A stretch of 20,088 bases of DNA, from assembly GCA_020438525.1 (NCBI GenBank), contig JAGQUL010000207.1:1-20088 (forward strand). Direction: 5' to 3'. The DNA is from Thermoleophilia bacterium. GTDB lineage: Bacteria; Actinomycetota; Thermoleophilia; Gaiellales; SKUG01. A program made the position numbers and the translations under genes. Position 1 is the first letter of the stretch; every line of letters starts with the position of its first letter. The notes under the pieces were generated by a model. The model ran no database searches. It was not told the DNA's origin and saw only the letters and a program-made list of their open reading frames with translations. Shown one piece after another: positions 1 through 7,139 of this stretch.

Positions 1-608
1 GCAAGACCACCACCATCCGGATGCTGCTCGGCCTGGTCGAGCCGACCGACGGGTTCGCGCACGTGTTCGGCCAGCGGGTGAGGCCCGGATCGCCGCACCT
101 CGATCGGATCGGTGCGCTCGTCGAGGGGCCGGGACTCGTGCCGCACCTGACCGGACGCCAGCACCTCGAGCGCTACTGGAGCGCAGCCGGCGGCGATCCG
201 GACGACGCACACGTCGACGAGGCGCTGGCGGCGGTCGACCTGACCGCCGATGCGGATCGCGTCGTGCGCACCTGGTCGCACGGGATGCGCCAGCGACTCG
301 GGATCGCGCAGGCGCTGCTGGGTCGCCGGCCGCTCGTGCTGCTCGACGAGCCCGCGAACGGACTCGATCCTGCACAGATCGCACACCTGCGCGAGCTGGT
401 CCGCTCGATCGCCGCCGACGGTCGCAGCGTGCTGCTGTCGAGCCACCTGCTCGGCGAGCTCGAGCAGGTCTGCACGCACGTCGTGCTGATGACCGGCGGG
501 CGAGTGCTGCGGGCCGGCACGCTCTCGCAGGTCGTGGGCGACCACGCCGACCTCGAGCACGCGTTCCTGGCGCTCGTCACCGCCGACGAGGGAGCCCGTG
601 ATGCGTGA
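1..608 (+). CDS. ABC transporter ATP-binding protein (5' truncated)
   Basis: This is the ATPase subunit of an ABC-2 type exporter, cut by the left window edge inside the Walker A motif: the first complete codons read KTTTIR, the end of GxxGxGKTT. Further on are the signature WSHGMRQRLGIAQAL, Walker B LVLLDEP followed by the D-loop NGLD, and the H-loop LLSSHLL. It lacks only roughly the first 40 residues typical of the family. It ends in TGA at 606-608 and overlaps the start of the permease gene, so the two are translationally coupled and should form one exporter. By family it powers ATP-driven export; the substrate cannot be told. The nearest recognisable relatives are bacitracin/daunorubicin-type (CcmA-like) ATPases. 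Confidence 0.93.
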   Translation, partial: KTTTIRMLLGLVEPTDGFAHVFGQRVRPGSPHLDRIGALVEGPGLVPHLTGRQHLERYWSAAGGDPDDAHVDEALAAVDLTADADRVVRTWSHGMRQRLGIAQALLGRRPLVLLDEPANGLDPAQIAHLRELVRSIAADGRSVLLSSHLLGELEQVCTHVVLMTGGRVLRAGTLSQVVGDHADLEHAFLALVTADEGARDA

Positions 609-1404
609 CGAGCTTGCACGACAGCTCACGCGTCGACGGACCCGCGTGCTGCTCGCATCGATGGTCGTCGTGCCGCTCGCGCTCGCGCTGATCTACGGGG
701 TGCGCGGCGCGCCGGAGGTGACGTTCGGCGCCACGCCGCAGCTGCTCAACCTCGCCGACGACTCCTCGCTCGCGTTCGCTGTGTTCGCCCTGTACATGTG
801 TGCGCCGCTGCTGCTGCTCGCCGTGGTCGCCGCGTTCGCCGGCGATGCGCTCGCGACCGAGGCGAGCTGGGGAACGCTTCGCTACCTGCTCGCCGCACCG
901 ATCCCGCGCGGCCGGCTGCTCGCGCGCAAGCTGGCGGCGTCGCTCGTGCTCGGGCTCGCCGCGACCGTGCTGCTCGTCGGCTCGTCGATGCTGCTCGGGT
1001 GGATCTTCTTCGGCTGGGGGCCGCTCCAGACCCCGGTCGGCGGCGAGCTCGCGGCAGGCGACGCGCTGCAGAAGCTGCTGCTCGCGGCCGCCTACTGTTA
1101 CCTCAGCGTCGTGCCGTTCGCGGCGATCGCGCTGCTCGTGGCGACCATCGTCGACAGCCCGCTCGGCGCAGTCGGCACCGCCGCCGGCATCGCGGTGGTC
1201 GCGCAGATCCTCGACGTCGTGGAGTCGCTCGGCCGCATGCGCGTGGTGCTGCCCACCCACTACCAGCTCGCGTGGACCGACCTGTTCGTCGACCCGCCGC
1301 TGCCCGACGACATGTCGGCCGGCGTGCTGCAGGCGACGATCTACACCGTCGCCGCGACCGCGCTCGCGGCGTGGCGGTTCCGACGCCGCGACATCACGAG
1401 CTGA
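598..1404 (+). CDS. ABC-2 type transporter permease
   Basis: This integral membrane subunit pairs with the ATPase just upstream. About six hydrophobic segments are visible: near residues 18-37, 60-88, 113-138, 159-183, 187-206 and 242-261. That is the six-helix layout of ABC-2 permeases. The sequence SWGTLRYLLAAPIPRGRLLARK after the second helix is the conserved cytoplasmic loop of this family (TxxxLLxxPxxRxxxxxxK). The gene can start at GTG 598 or the adjacent ATG 601; both overlap the ATPase stop. Its end overlaps the convergent glutamine amidotransferase gene by 11 bp. Substrate unknown. Confidence 0.88.
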   Translation: MMRDELARQLTRRRTRVLLASMVVVPLALALIYGVRGAPEVTFGATPQLLNLADDSSLAFAVFALYMCAPLLLLAVVAAFAGDALATEASWGTLRYLLAAPIPRGRLLARKLAASLVLGLAATVLLVGSSMLLGWIFFGWGPLQTPVGGELAAGDALQKLLLAAAYCYLSVVPFAAIALLVATIVDSPLGAVGTAAGIAVVAQILDVVESLGRMRVVLPTHYQLAWTDLFVDPPLPDDMSAGVLQATIYTVAATALAAWRFRRRDITS

Positions 1405-2125
1405 TCGGCGCGGCGACCTGCACGTCGAGTGCCCGGTCGAGCAGGTCGAAGCACAGCTCGCGCAGCCGCGCGAAGCGCTCGGGATCGGCCAGGAACTGGT
1501 CGGGAGACTGGACGTGGCCGCGCGGCGTGAGGTCGTCGGTCGTCGAATCCACGAGCTCACGCGTGCGGTCGAACGTGAACTCGGGGTGGAACTGCACCGC
1601 CAGCACGTCCTCGCCGTACGTGAACGCCTGCGTCGCACACCCGTCGCTCGTCGCTGCCAGCGCTGCGCCCGGAGGCAGCGTCCACGCGTCGTAGTGCCAC
1701 TGCATCGCGTCGAACTCGCGCGGCAGCGCCGCGAGCACCGGATGGTCGTCGCCCGCCTCTGTGCGAACGATGCGCTGCCAGCCGACCTCCGGCACCTCGG
1801 CTCGCTCGACGCTTCCTCCGAGCGCCTCCGCGAGCAGCTGGCTGCCCAGGCAGATGCCGAGCACCTTGGCCTCGCCGTGCTCGACCACCGCGCGCAGCCA
1901 CTCGCGCTCGAGCACGAGCCACGGATGCTCGTCGACCTCGTCGGTCATCATCGCGCCCCCGAGCACCACCAGTCGCTGCACCAGCGGGGCGGCGGGCAGT
2001 GGCTCGCCACGGTCGACCCGGATGATCCGCAGGTCGATGCCGCGCGCGGCGGCCCAGTCGGCGACGCTCAGCGCACGAACGCGCTCGGAGTGCTGGATGC
2101 AGTGGACGACGATCTGCGCTGACAT
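1394..2125 (-). CDS. class I glutamine amidotransferase (GMP-synthase-like GATase domain)
   Basis: A stand-alone triad glutamine amidotransferase of 243 residues. The nucleophile elbow is GICLGSQLLAEALGG with Cys92, and the other two triad residues are in VQFHPEF (His180, Glu182). The oxyanion-strand motif VVLGGAMM lies at 54-60. By family it hydrolyses glutamine to supply ammonia, or acts on gamma-glutamyl compounds as in the YfeJ/PuuD-like proteins; no synthetase partner lies nearby, so the substrate is open. There is no Shine-Dalgarno sequence before the ATG, but a TACGAT hexamer lies six bases upstream, suggesting a leaderless transcript. The gene ends 11 bp inside the convergent ABC permease. 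Confidence 0.88.
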   Translation of the reverse strand: MSAQIVVHCIQHSERVRALSVADWAAARGIDLRIIRVDRGEPLPAAPLVQRLVVLGGAMMTDEVDEHPWLVLEREWLRAVVEHGEAKVLGICLGSQLLAEALGGSVERAEVPEVGWQRIVRTEAGDDHPVLAALPREFDAMQWHYDAWTLPPGAALAATSDGCATQAFTYGEDVLAVQFHPEFTFDRTRELVDSTTDDLTPRGHVQSPDQFLADPERFARLRELCFDLLDRALDVQVAAPISS

Positions 2126-2131
2126 GACCGG

Positions 2132-2137
2132 ATCGTA
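2132..2137 (-). promoter_or_regulatory. candidate -10 box of the amidotransferase gene
   Basis: TACGAT (minus strand) lies six bases before the ATG at 2125, which has no Shine-Dalgarno sequence. This spacing would place the transcript start at or next to the A of ATG. No good -35 hexamer is seen at 16-18 bp. Confidence 0.4.
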
Positions 2138-2150
2138 CCCGCTGGTGGTG

Positions 2151-2891
2151 TCAGCCCATGCGGCGAGCAGTGGCGAAGTGGCTGCGTGCCCAGCTGTCGT
2201 CGAGGTCGGAGATCTTCACCACGTCGCCGGTCTTGGGTGCGTGGATGTACTTGCCGTCGCCGACGTACATGCCGACGTGCGAGATCTCGGGTCCGTCCTG
2301 GAAGAAGACCATGTCGCCGGGCTTGAGGTCGCCCTTGTCGACCTTCGTGCCCTTGGTCGCCTGGATCGACGCCCTGTGCGGCAGGTCGATCCCGAACTTC
2401 CTGGCGACGTAGAGCATCAGTCCGGAGCAGTCGAACGTGTCGGGACCTGCCGCGCCGTAGACGTACTTCGCGCCGAGGTGCTTCTTCGCCTCGGCGACCA
2501 TCTGCTCGCCGAGCCCGGACGCCTTGTCGTCGGCCTTGTCCGCCTTGTCCGCCTTGTCGGACTGCATCGGCTCGGGAGCGCCGGCAGCGCCGAGGATCGC
2601 CGCAGCCGGTGCGCCGTTCGCGCCCTTCGGCGGCGGCGCCTGACCGATCTGGTCGGCGCCTGCGACCGCGCCCATGCCGCCGCCGCAGCCACAGCCGCCG
2701 CCCTGCATCGGCGACTGGCCGGGACCGCCGGCGAGCGTTGCCGCGCCCGCGGCCGGTCCGGTGCCGACCCGTGCCTGCAGCTGCTGCACGACATCCGACA
2801 GGGCCTGCACGGCCTGCTGGAGCCCCGCGAGCGCGGTGGCAAGGTCGGTCGACGGCATCGTCGAAACGGTTGGTGACGCGGCAATGGCCAC
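2151..2891 (-). CDS. NlpC/P60 family cysteine peptidase without signal peptide
   Basis: The last 120 residues are an NlpC/P60 (C40) domain: nucleophile in FDCSGL (Cys155), His205 in SHVGMYVG and His217 in YIHAPK. Known members cut gamma-D-Glu-diaminopimelate or related peptidoglycan bonds. Residues 15-42 form a short amphipathic helix (LATALAGLQQAVQALSDVVQ). A Gly/Cys patch with GCGCGGG and a KAD repeat (SDKADKADKADDKA) follow, forming a linker. There is no N-terminal signal peptide or membrane helix, which is unusual for a wall hydrolase. I chose GTG 2891 because AGGGGG lies nine bases upstream; ATG 2858 is the alternative, shortening the protein by 11 residues. The HNH gene is divergent. 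It may act on incoming or recycled peptides, or be exported by a non-Sec route; both are inference. Confidence 0.85.
   Translation of the reverse strand: MAIAASPTVSTMPSTDLATALAGLQQAVQALSDVVQQLQARVGTGPAAGAATLAGGPGQSPMQGGGCGCGGGMGAVAGADQIGQAPPPKGANGAPAAAILGAAGAPEPMQSDKADKADKADDKASGLGEQMVAEAKKHLGAKYVYGAAGPDTFDCSGLMLYVARKFGIDLPHRASIQATKGTKVDKGDLKPGDMVFFQDGPEISHVGMYVGDGKYIHAPKTGDVVKISDLDDSWARSHFATARRMG
2532..2558 (-). repeat. three tandem 9-bp units encoding Lys-Ala-Asp
   Basis: Three near-identical 9-mers (plus-strand sgccttgtc) lie end to end inside the NlpC/P60 gene, with a fourth partial copy at 2521-2528. They encode the charged KAD linker before the catalytic domain and could vary in copy number by slippage. 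Confidence 0.7.
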
Positions 2892-2995
2892 GAAATCGTT
2901 CCCCCTGGCGACTTCTCGGCGTATCGCGATGCGTCGAGTTCGGCGACGACGCAGCGCGGATGTCTCCACGGTGCGGCCGCTCCGCGATTCCGACA

Positions 2996-3018
2996 AGGGG
3001 GATGTGTCGCGGTAGGGT
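2996..3018 (+). promoter_or_regulatory. candidate promoter of the HNH gene
   Basis: A -10 hexamer TAGGGT at 3013-3018 sits seven bases before the ATG. Seventeen bases upstream of it lies a CCGACA hexamer that keeps the GACA of a -35 box. The spacing to the ATG would give a leaderless or nearly leaderless transcript, although the G-rich spacer could also act as a weak ribosome binding site. Confidence 0.45.
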
Positions 3019-3025
3019 GGGGACG

Positions 3026-3421
3026 ATGGGACGCGACACGCGCCAGATGGCACCGCAGCAGCGACTCGAGCACCTGCTCGAGCTTGGGGGCCACGCGTGC
3101 GCGTGGTGTGGCTACGACCTGACCAGGTCCAATGCGCGCCCGACCCGCGACCACGTCGTGCCGAAGATCAAGGGCGGCCCGACGCGTCTGGAGAACGAGG
3201 TCGCCGCGTGCGGCTCGTGCAACTCGCGGCGTGGTCACACCGCGCCGGCGCAGTTCATCGAGGAGAGCCGCCGAGACCGCGGGCTCGAGCCGAATGCCGC
3301 GCTCGTCGCGGACCAGCTCGACGCGCTCGACGCGGCGATCCAGCGCGAGGGCGGCATGCGCAGGATCCGCGACTACGTCGCTCGCGAGCGCACGCGCGTG
3401 CGCGCACTGGCGAACGACTAG
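3026..3421 (+). CDS. HNH endonuclease
   Basis: A 131-residue HNH nuclease with the complete zinc-ribbon form of the fold: CAWCG (Cys25, Cys28), catalytic RDHVVP (Asp42-His43), NEVAAC (Asn57) and CGSCNSRRG (Cys62, Cys65, Asn66). The two CxxC pairs bind zinc, and the DH/N residues bind the catalytic metal. The C-terminal 60 residues are a charged helical tail. Proteins of this size are common in actinobacteria as single-domain HNH proteins, often of unknown substrate. No methylase, integrase or phage gene lies nearby, so restriction or mobile-element roles are not supported. The gene is divergent from the NlpC/P60 gene and converges with the small membrane protein, with a 13-bp gap. Confidence 0.88.
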   Translation: MGRDTRQMAPQQRLEHLLELGGHACAWCGYDLTRSNARPTRDHVVPKIKGGPTRLENEVAACGSCNSRRGHTAPAQFIEESRRDRGLEPNAALVADQLDALDAAIQREGGMRRIRDYVARERTRVRALAND

Positions 3422-3434
3422 CGCGGCCGCAGGG

Positions 3435-3731
3435 TCAGTGGTCGCCGATCGCCCAGAACAGGGCCGCGGTCGAGAGCGCGGCCACGCCGAGCGCAGCGCC
3501 CGCGCCGATCGCAGCGCCGCGCAGGTGGCTGCCGGTCGCGGTGAATGCGTGCGGGAGCGCCGCGCCGATCCCGGCGCCCACGGCGAGCGTGCCGCCGGCT
3601 GCGATCGGCAGCAGCAGGTTCTCGTCGACCTTCGTGTCCAGGAACGCCGCGGTGAGCGGGAGCGCCAGTGCGCTCGCAGGAACGATCGCAGCACCCGCGA
3701 TCACTCGCTGAATTCCGACCGGCATGGCCAT
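3435..3731 (-). CDS. small three-helix membrane protein, unknown function
   Basis: A 98-residue hydrophobic protein with segments near residues 7-30, 40-61 and 71-94, rich in Ala and Gly, and ending in the short tail WAIGDH. I do not recognise the family. The ATG at 3731 is preceded by GGAG with an eight-base gap; a second ATG two codons later is the alternative. It lies 91 bp downstream of the LPLTG protein on the same strand, so it could be the last gene of that series or have its own promoter in the gap. The weakly supported point is function, not existence: the codon bias is strong and the frame lies neatly between its neighbours. Confidence 0.65.
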   Translation of the reverse strand: MAMPVGIQRVIAGAAIVPASALALPLTAAFLDTKVDENLLLPIAAGGTLAVGAGIGAALPHAFTATGSHLRGAAIGAGAALGVAALSTAALFWAIGDH

Positions 3732-3822
3732 GGCGTGCTCCGTCCCTGCTCGTCCCCGCGTGTCTACCGGTGTATCGGAATCGGGGAGGCGACGGGTCCA
3801 CGCGTCGACGCGCGGGCGCGGG

Positions 3823-4461
3823 TCAGCGGCGTGCGCGTGCGCGAGCTGGAAGCGGCTGGCCTGCGACCTGCACGAGCATGCCGAGCAGCACGAGCGCGCA
3901 CCCGGCGAGCAGGATCAGCTTCGAGTCGATCGTGCCGGTGAGCGGCAGCGCCCGCTCGGTGGTGGTGGTCGACGACGGCGCGGCGGTGGCGGCCGGGGCC
4001 GCGCTCGCCGTGTCCGCGACCACGACATCGTCCGACGATGCGGCGTCACTGCTCGAGTCGCCTGCCTTCGCCGCGGGCGCATCCTTCGCAGACACGTCGG
4101 CCGACGCCGACAGCGGCGATCGGGTCGAATCCACGGTCGTCGTCGCGTCGTCTTCCGCGACGATCGCGGCCTTCTCCGATGCGGGCTCACGGGTGGCCGG
4201 CGCAGGATCTCCCGAGGTGGAGCGGGCGATGCTGACGCTCGTGCCCACGATCATCGCGAGCACCACGACGAACGCGAGCAGACGTACCGCACCTGCGAGG
4301 CGTCGTGCAGAGCGGCGGCGCGACTCCCGTGATCCCACGCGCTCGTCGAGCACCGCGGTCGCAGCGATGGCGTGCGACGGAGTCGCGACGGTCCGGGTGC
4401 GCTCGAGGCGTCGGTAGCCGTCCATTGCGGACGGGGGCGTGGGGCGGGGAGGCCTGCTCAT
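3823..4461 (-). CDS. LPxTG-type membrane/surface protein
   Basis: The protein has an unusual two-anchor plan. A basic N-terminal region of about 60 residues (RESRRRSARR) leads into one transmembrane segment, LLAFVVVLAMIVGTSVSIA. Next is a low-complexity Ser/Thr/Ala/Asp linker of about 95 residues, including STTTTE. Residues 172-176 are LPLTG, followed by a second hydrophobic helix (LILLAGCALVLLGMLVQVA) and a basic tail, RARARR. The C-terminal triad matches a sortase sorting signal. There is no sortase gene in the window. The start is uncertain: ATG 4461 is used, while ATG 4425 (shorter) and GTG 4530 (longer) are possible, and none has a convincing ribosome binding site. The protein lies between MmcQ/YjbR and the small membrane protein. 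Confidence 0.75.
   Translation of the reverse strand: MSRPPRPTPPSAMDGYRRLERTRTVATPSHAIAATAVLDERVGSRESRRRSARRLAGAVRLLAFVVVLAMIVGTSVSIARSTSGDPAPATREPASEKAAIVAEDDATTTVDSTRSPLSASADVSAKDAPAAKAGDSSSDAASSDDVVVADTASAAPAATAAPSSTTTTERALPLTGTIDSKLILLAGCALVLLGMLVQVAGQPLPARARARR
3931..3948 (-). other. sortase sorting signal codons (LPLTGT)
   Basis: These codons encode Leu-Pro-Leu-Thr-Gly-Thr, 36 residues before the protein's end, followed by a hydrophobic span and an Arg-rich tail. Class A-like sortases cut between Thr and Gly. Whether a sortase acts here cannot be seen in the window. Confidence 0.65.
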
Positions 4462-4567
4462 CTCGCCGTGGCTTCGAGTCGAGGTCGAGGGTCGTTGCAG
4501 ACTGCCCGTCTCGCGGCCGGATGCGGCCACGGCGCTGGCCGTGTCGTGTGGTGCCTTCGGGCTCGCC

Positions 4568-4918
4568 TCAGCCCGCGGGGCGCTGCGATCGAGGCAGCGA
4601 GTCGACGATCAGGTCATAGGAGTCCTCGACCATCGTGACGATCAGGTCGTCGTCGATCGTGCCGTCGTCGACCACGGTGTTCCAGTGCCGCTTGTTCATG
4701 TGCCATCCGGGCAGCACCGCGGTCGGGAACTCGTCGCGCAGCTGCTCGGCAAGCAGCGGGTCGCACTTCAGGTTCACGCGCAGCGGTTCGGAGTCGACCG
4801 GCGAGAGCGCGAACAGCTTCCCGGCGACGCGATACACGACCGTCTCCGGTCCGAACGGGAAGTCGTGCGATGCGCCCGGAAACGACAGGCACAGCTCGTG
4901 GAGGTCGTCGCCGTTCAT
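4568..4918 (-). CDS. MmcQ/YjbR family protein
   Basis: A 116-residue protein with the hallmark motifs of the MmcQ/YjbR (CyaY-like fold) family. It has the opening LCLSFPGASHDFPFGPETVVYRV, where the acidic/aromatic FPFG is typical, then KLFAL, LRVNLKCDP, and the signature GWHMNKRHWNTV before the C-terminal helix. Members are small, probably DNA-binding or regulatory proteins of unknown biochemical role; function is not established. AGGG lies nine bases before the ATG. It lies 27 bp after the cNMP-binding gene and probably shares its transcript. Length is normal for the family. Confidence 0.88.
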   Translation of the reverse strand: MNGDDLHELCLSFPGASHDFPFGPETVVYRVAGKLFALSPVDSEPLRVNLKCDPLLAEQLRDEFPTAVLPGWHMNKRHWNTVVDDGTIDDDLIVTMVEDSYDLIVDSLPRSQRPAG

Positions 4919-4945
4919 CGATCGTGACCCTGGCTGCGCATCGTG

Positions 4946-5461
4946 TCAGTCATCGCTTCGGGGTTCGCCGAACGCGTGCTGCGGGGTCTGCGCGATCCGC
5001 CGCTCGGCCTCCGCGCCGTGCTCGGCGTCGGCGAGCAGGTGGTGCGACACCGCCTGCTCGAACGCCTCGTAGCTGATCGACCACAGGCTCGTGTCCGCCA
5101 CGGTGGTGACGGTGGCGGAGCGGCGGCCCTTCACGAGCAGCGCGCTCTCGCCGAAGAACGCGCCGGGTCCGAGCGTCGCGAGGCTCGCACCGTCGCGCTC
5201 GACCTCGACCGCGCCGTCCACCACGATGAAGAACCGGTCGGCGGGGTCGCCCTGGCGGAACACCACCACGTCCGGGTCGAGGTGGGCGAGCTTCGCCGCG
5301 CGGGCGACGTGATCGAACTCCGCGTCGTCGAGCTCCGCAAGCATCCCCAGTCGAGGCGGCAGCATCCGAGGCAGCGCGGACTCGCCGGAGCCGGCATGGT
5401 CGTCGTCCCCCGAATCGTCGGAGGCGGCGAAGAAGTCGTCGAAGTCGTCGTCGTGCAGCAC
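4946..5461 (-). CDS. stand-alone cyclic nucleotide-binding domain protein
   Basis: Residues 33-150 form a single CAP-type cNMP-binding domain: RLGMLAELDDAEFDHVA, then VVFRQGDPADRFFIVVDGAVEV, then the phosphate-binding cassette GPGAFFGESALL with RRSATV. Glu105 and Arg114, which bind the ribose and phosphate in CAP-like domains, are both present, so nucleotide binding is plausible. There is no helix-turn-helix after the domain, so it is not a Crp-type regulator. The first 25 residues are Asp-rich (DDDFDDFF, DDSGDDD). Start codon choice is weak: GTG 5461 has GGCGGGA upstream but far away, and no in-frame ATG lies before the domain except at residue 33. It lies 59 bp after the ABC permease, and may modulate the exporter; that is inference. 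Confidence 0.8.
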   Translation of the reverse strand: MLHDDDFDDFFAASDDSGDDDHAGSGESALPRMLPPRLGMLAELDDAEFDHVARAAKLAHLDPDVVVFRQGDPADRFFIVVDGAVEVERDGASLATLGPGAFFGESALLVKGRRSATVTTVADTSLWSISYEAFEQAVSHHLLADAEHGAEAERRIAQTPQHAFGEPRSDD

Positions 5462-5520
5462 GAGCGCGTGTGTTCCCGCCCGACGCGATCCGCACGCATC
5501 GGGGGAGGGCGCGCGAACCC

Positions 5521-6318
5521 TCAGCCGCTCGCGCCCTCGTAGCGCCGCAGCGCGCGACTCCACGCCAGCCGCGCGGCGAGCAGGAACGCCGCGGCGAGCG
5601 ACAGCGCGACCACCAGCACGCCTGCATCGAGCCGACCGGTCAGCGCCTGCGCCGGGGCGGTCACCGCCACGCCGGCAGGGAAGATCGTCATGAGCGCCAC
5701 CCGCAGGCCCGGCGCGAAGATCGTGATCGGCCAGCGCATGTGGTCGTACATGTCGTCGAGCGCCCAGAGGATCCCCTCGCCCTGGATCGTCCAGAACGCG
5801 ATGCAGGTGACGAGCAGCCAGAACCCGGCGAGCATCACGGCGCTCGAGACGAGCAGCAGCAGGCCGGAGGCGATCGCAGCCGTGCTGTCGAGCATGCCGT
5901 CGAAGCCGCCGTGGACCATGCCGGCGACGCACAGGCCGATGCCGATCACCACGTCGATGCCGCGCCACGCATCGATCTTCTGCACGAGCGCGATCACCTG
6001 CGGGTCGACGGGCTTGAGCAGGCGATGGTCGAAGTTGCCGCGCTTGATGTCGGAGACGAGCTCCGCCATCGAGTTGTGGATCACGCCGTTCACGATCGCG
6101 CCGACGAGGAAGAACGAGCCGAGCACGACGAGCAGGTCGGCGGACGTCCAGCCCTGGATCGAGTCGACGTGCGAGTAGACGATCGAGATGCCGGCGAGGC
6201 TCGCGCCGGTCAGGACCAGGCTCGACACGAGCCGCGACCACACGTCGGTGCGGTACTGCAGCTCGGCGAGCAGGTTGATCCGGGCGTGGATCCAGAAGAT
6301 GCGCGCGGTCCTGGTCAT
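5521..6318 (-). CDS. ABC-2 family transporter permease (COG3694-like)
   Basis: Second permease of a three-gene exporter. Its 265 residues contain about six membrane helices: near residues 27-48, 60-84, 120-138, 150-177, 203-220 and 232-250. Family-typical sequence includes LVSDIKRGNFDHRLLKPVDPQ, the amphipathic segment seen in COG3694 permeases, and FAPGLRVALMTIFPAGVAVTAPAQALTG near the end. The ATG at 6318 overlaps the TGA of the preceding permease as ATGA, so translation is coupled. By family, the ATPase and two dissimilar permeases make one exporter of unknown substrate. Confidence 0.88.
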   Translation of the reverse strand: MTRTARIFWIHARINLLAELQYRTDVWSRLVSSLVLTGASLAGISIVYSHVDSIQGWTSADLLVVLGSFFLVGAIVNGVIHNSMAELVSDIKRGNFDHRLLKPVDPQVIALVQKIDAWRGIDVVIGIGLCVAGMVHGGFDGMLDSTAAIASGLLLLVSSAVMLAGFWLLVTCIAFWTIQGEGILWALDDMYDHMRWPITIFAPGLRVALMTIFPAGVAVTAPAQALTGRLDAGVLVVALSLAAAFLLAARLAWSRALRRYEGASG

Positions 6319-7139
6319 CCGCCCACCGTCTCCGCGGCGCGCATCGCGCGCGGCCAGACCCAGCGCAGGAACGTCATCGCGGCGACGAACCATGTGAGCA
6401 GCACGAGCGCTGCGATCCATGCCTGGTGCGGGTCGGCTCGGCCCATGAGCAGCTCGACAGGGTAGCCGACGATCCACCAGAACGGCAGCGCCTTGGCGAC
6501 CGTCTGCATCCAGTCGGGGAGCACGGTGAGCGGCGCGAACTGTCCGCTCATGAACACCACGACCGTGTAGTACGACGTGAGGATCCCGCCGATCCGGATG
6601 AACTTCACGGAGGTGAGGCCGATCAGCACGTCGCCGAGCGTCCGCACGACGCTCGCGAGCGGAAGCAGCAGCAGGGCGACGACCACCGCGCCGACGCTGG
6701 GGTGGACCTCGGCATCGAAGTACCAGCCCACCGCGAACGCCGCCGGAACCACCAGCGTGATGCTCACGAGCCGGTACGACGTCATCTCCGCCAGGAAGTA
6801 CAGGACCGGGTGCTGTGGGCGCGCGAGCATCGGCGCGATCGCCCCCTGCTGCACGGTGCCCGACAGGTGCCACGCGATGAACGAGTAGGTCATCTCGCGC
6901 ACGAACAGCATCACGCAGAAGTAGCCGGCGAACTGCGCGGCGTCGTAGCCGCCGACCGCACCGCCCGACGCGTTCGCCACGGCGCGCCACACGCTCAGGT
7001 AGACGATCGACTGCAGCATGCCGGTGGTCGCCCAGATCGCGAGGTTCGCGCGATACTGTGACCACAGCATCGTCTGTGCGCGCAGCACGCCTGTGAACCC
7101 GCCGACACCCTGTCGGAGCGACGCGACCGCGCTCGTCAC
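6315..7139 (-). CDS. ABC-2 family transporter permease (COG4587-like)
   Basis: First permease of the exporter, 274 residues with about six helices. Recognisable stretches are MLWSQYRANLAIWATTGMLQSIVYLSVW near the N-terminus and LVREMTYSFIAWHLSGTVQQGAIAPMLARPQHPVLYF in the middle. The middle stretch corresponds to the conserved loop of COG4587/DUF990-type permeases, where a short helix contacts the ATPase. FMSGQFAPLTVLPDWMQTVAKALPFWWIVGYPVELLMG near the C-terminus is characteristic of the family. The GTG start at 7139 overlaps the ATPase stop by four bases (GTGA), and its own stop overlaps the next permease as ATGA. Confidence 0.88.
   Translation of the reverse strand: MTSAVASLRQGVGGFTGVLRAQTMLWSQYRANLAIWATTGMLQSIVYLSVWRAVANASGGAVGGYDAAQFAGYFCVMLFVREMTYSFIAWHLSGTVQQGAIAPMLARPQHPVLYFLAEMTSYRLVSITLVVPAAFAVGWYFDAEVHPSVGAVVVALLLLPLASVVRTLGDVLIGLTSVKFIRIGGILTSYYTVVVFMSGQFAPLTVLPDWMQTVAKALPFWWIVGYPVELLMGRADPHQAWIAALVLLTWFVAAMTFLRWVWPRAMRAAETVGG

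Noticed and set aside
577..1638. Minus-strand frame across the ABC permease and amidotransferase genes
   Set aside because: Arg-rich shadow sequence with no domain; both strands are already explained by recognisable genes.
2151..2891. NlpC/P60 protein as a type VII secretion substrate
   Set aside because: No WxG motif, YxxxD/E tail or ESX gene is visible; only the lack of a signal peptide points that way.
3026..3421. HNH gene as part of a restriction system, intron or mobile element
   Set aside because: No methylase, reverse transcriptase, integrase or terminal repeats nearby, and the neighbours are ordinary chromosomal genes.
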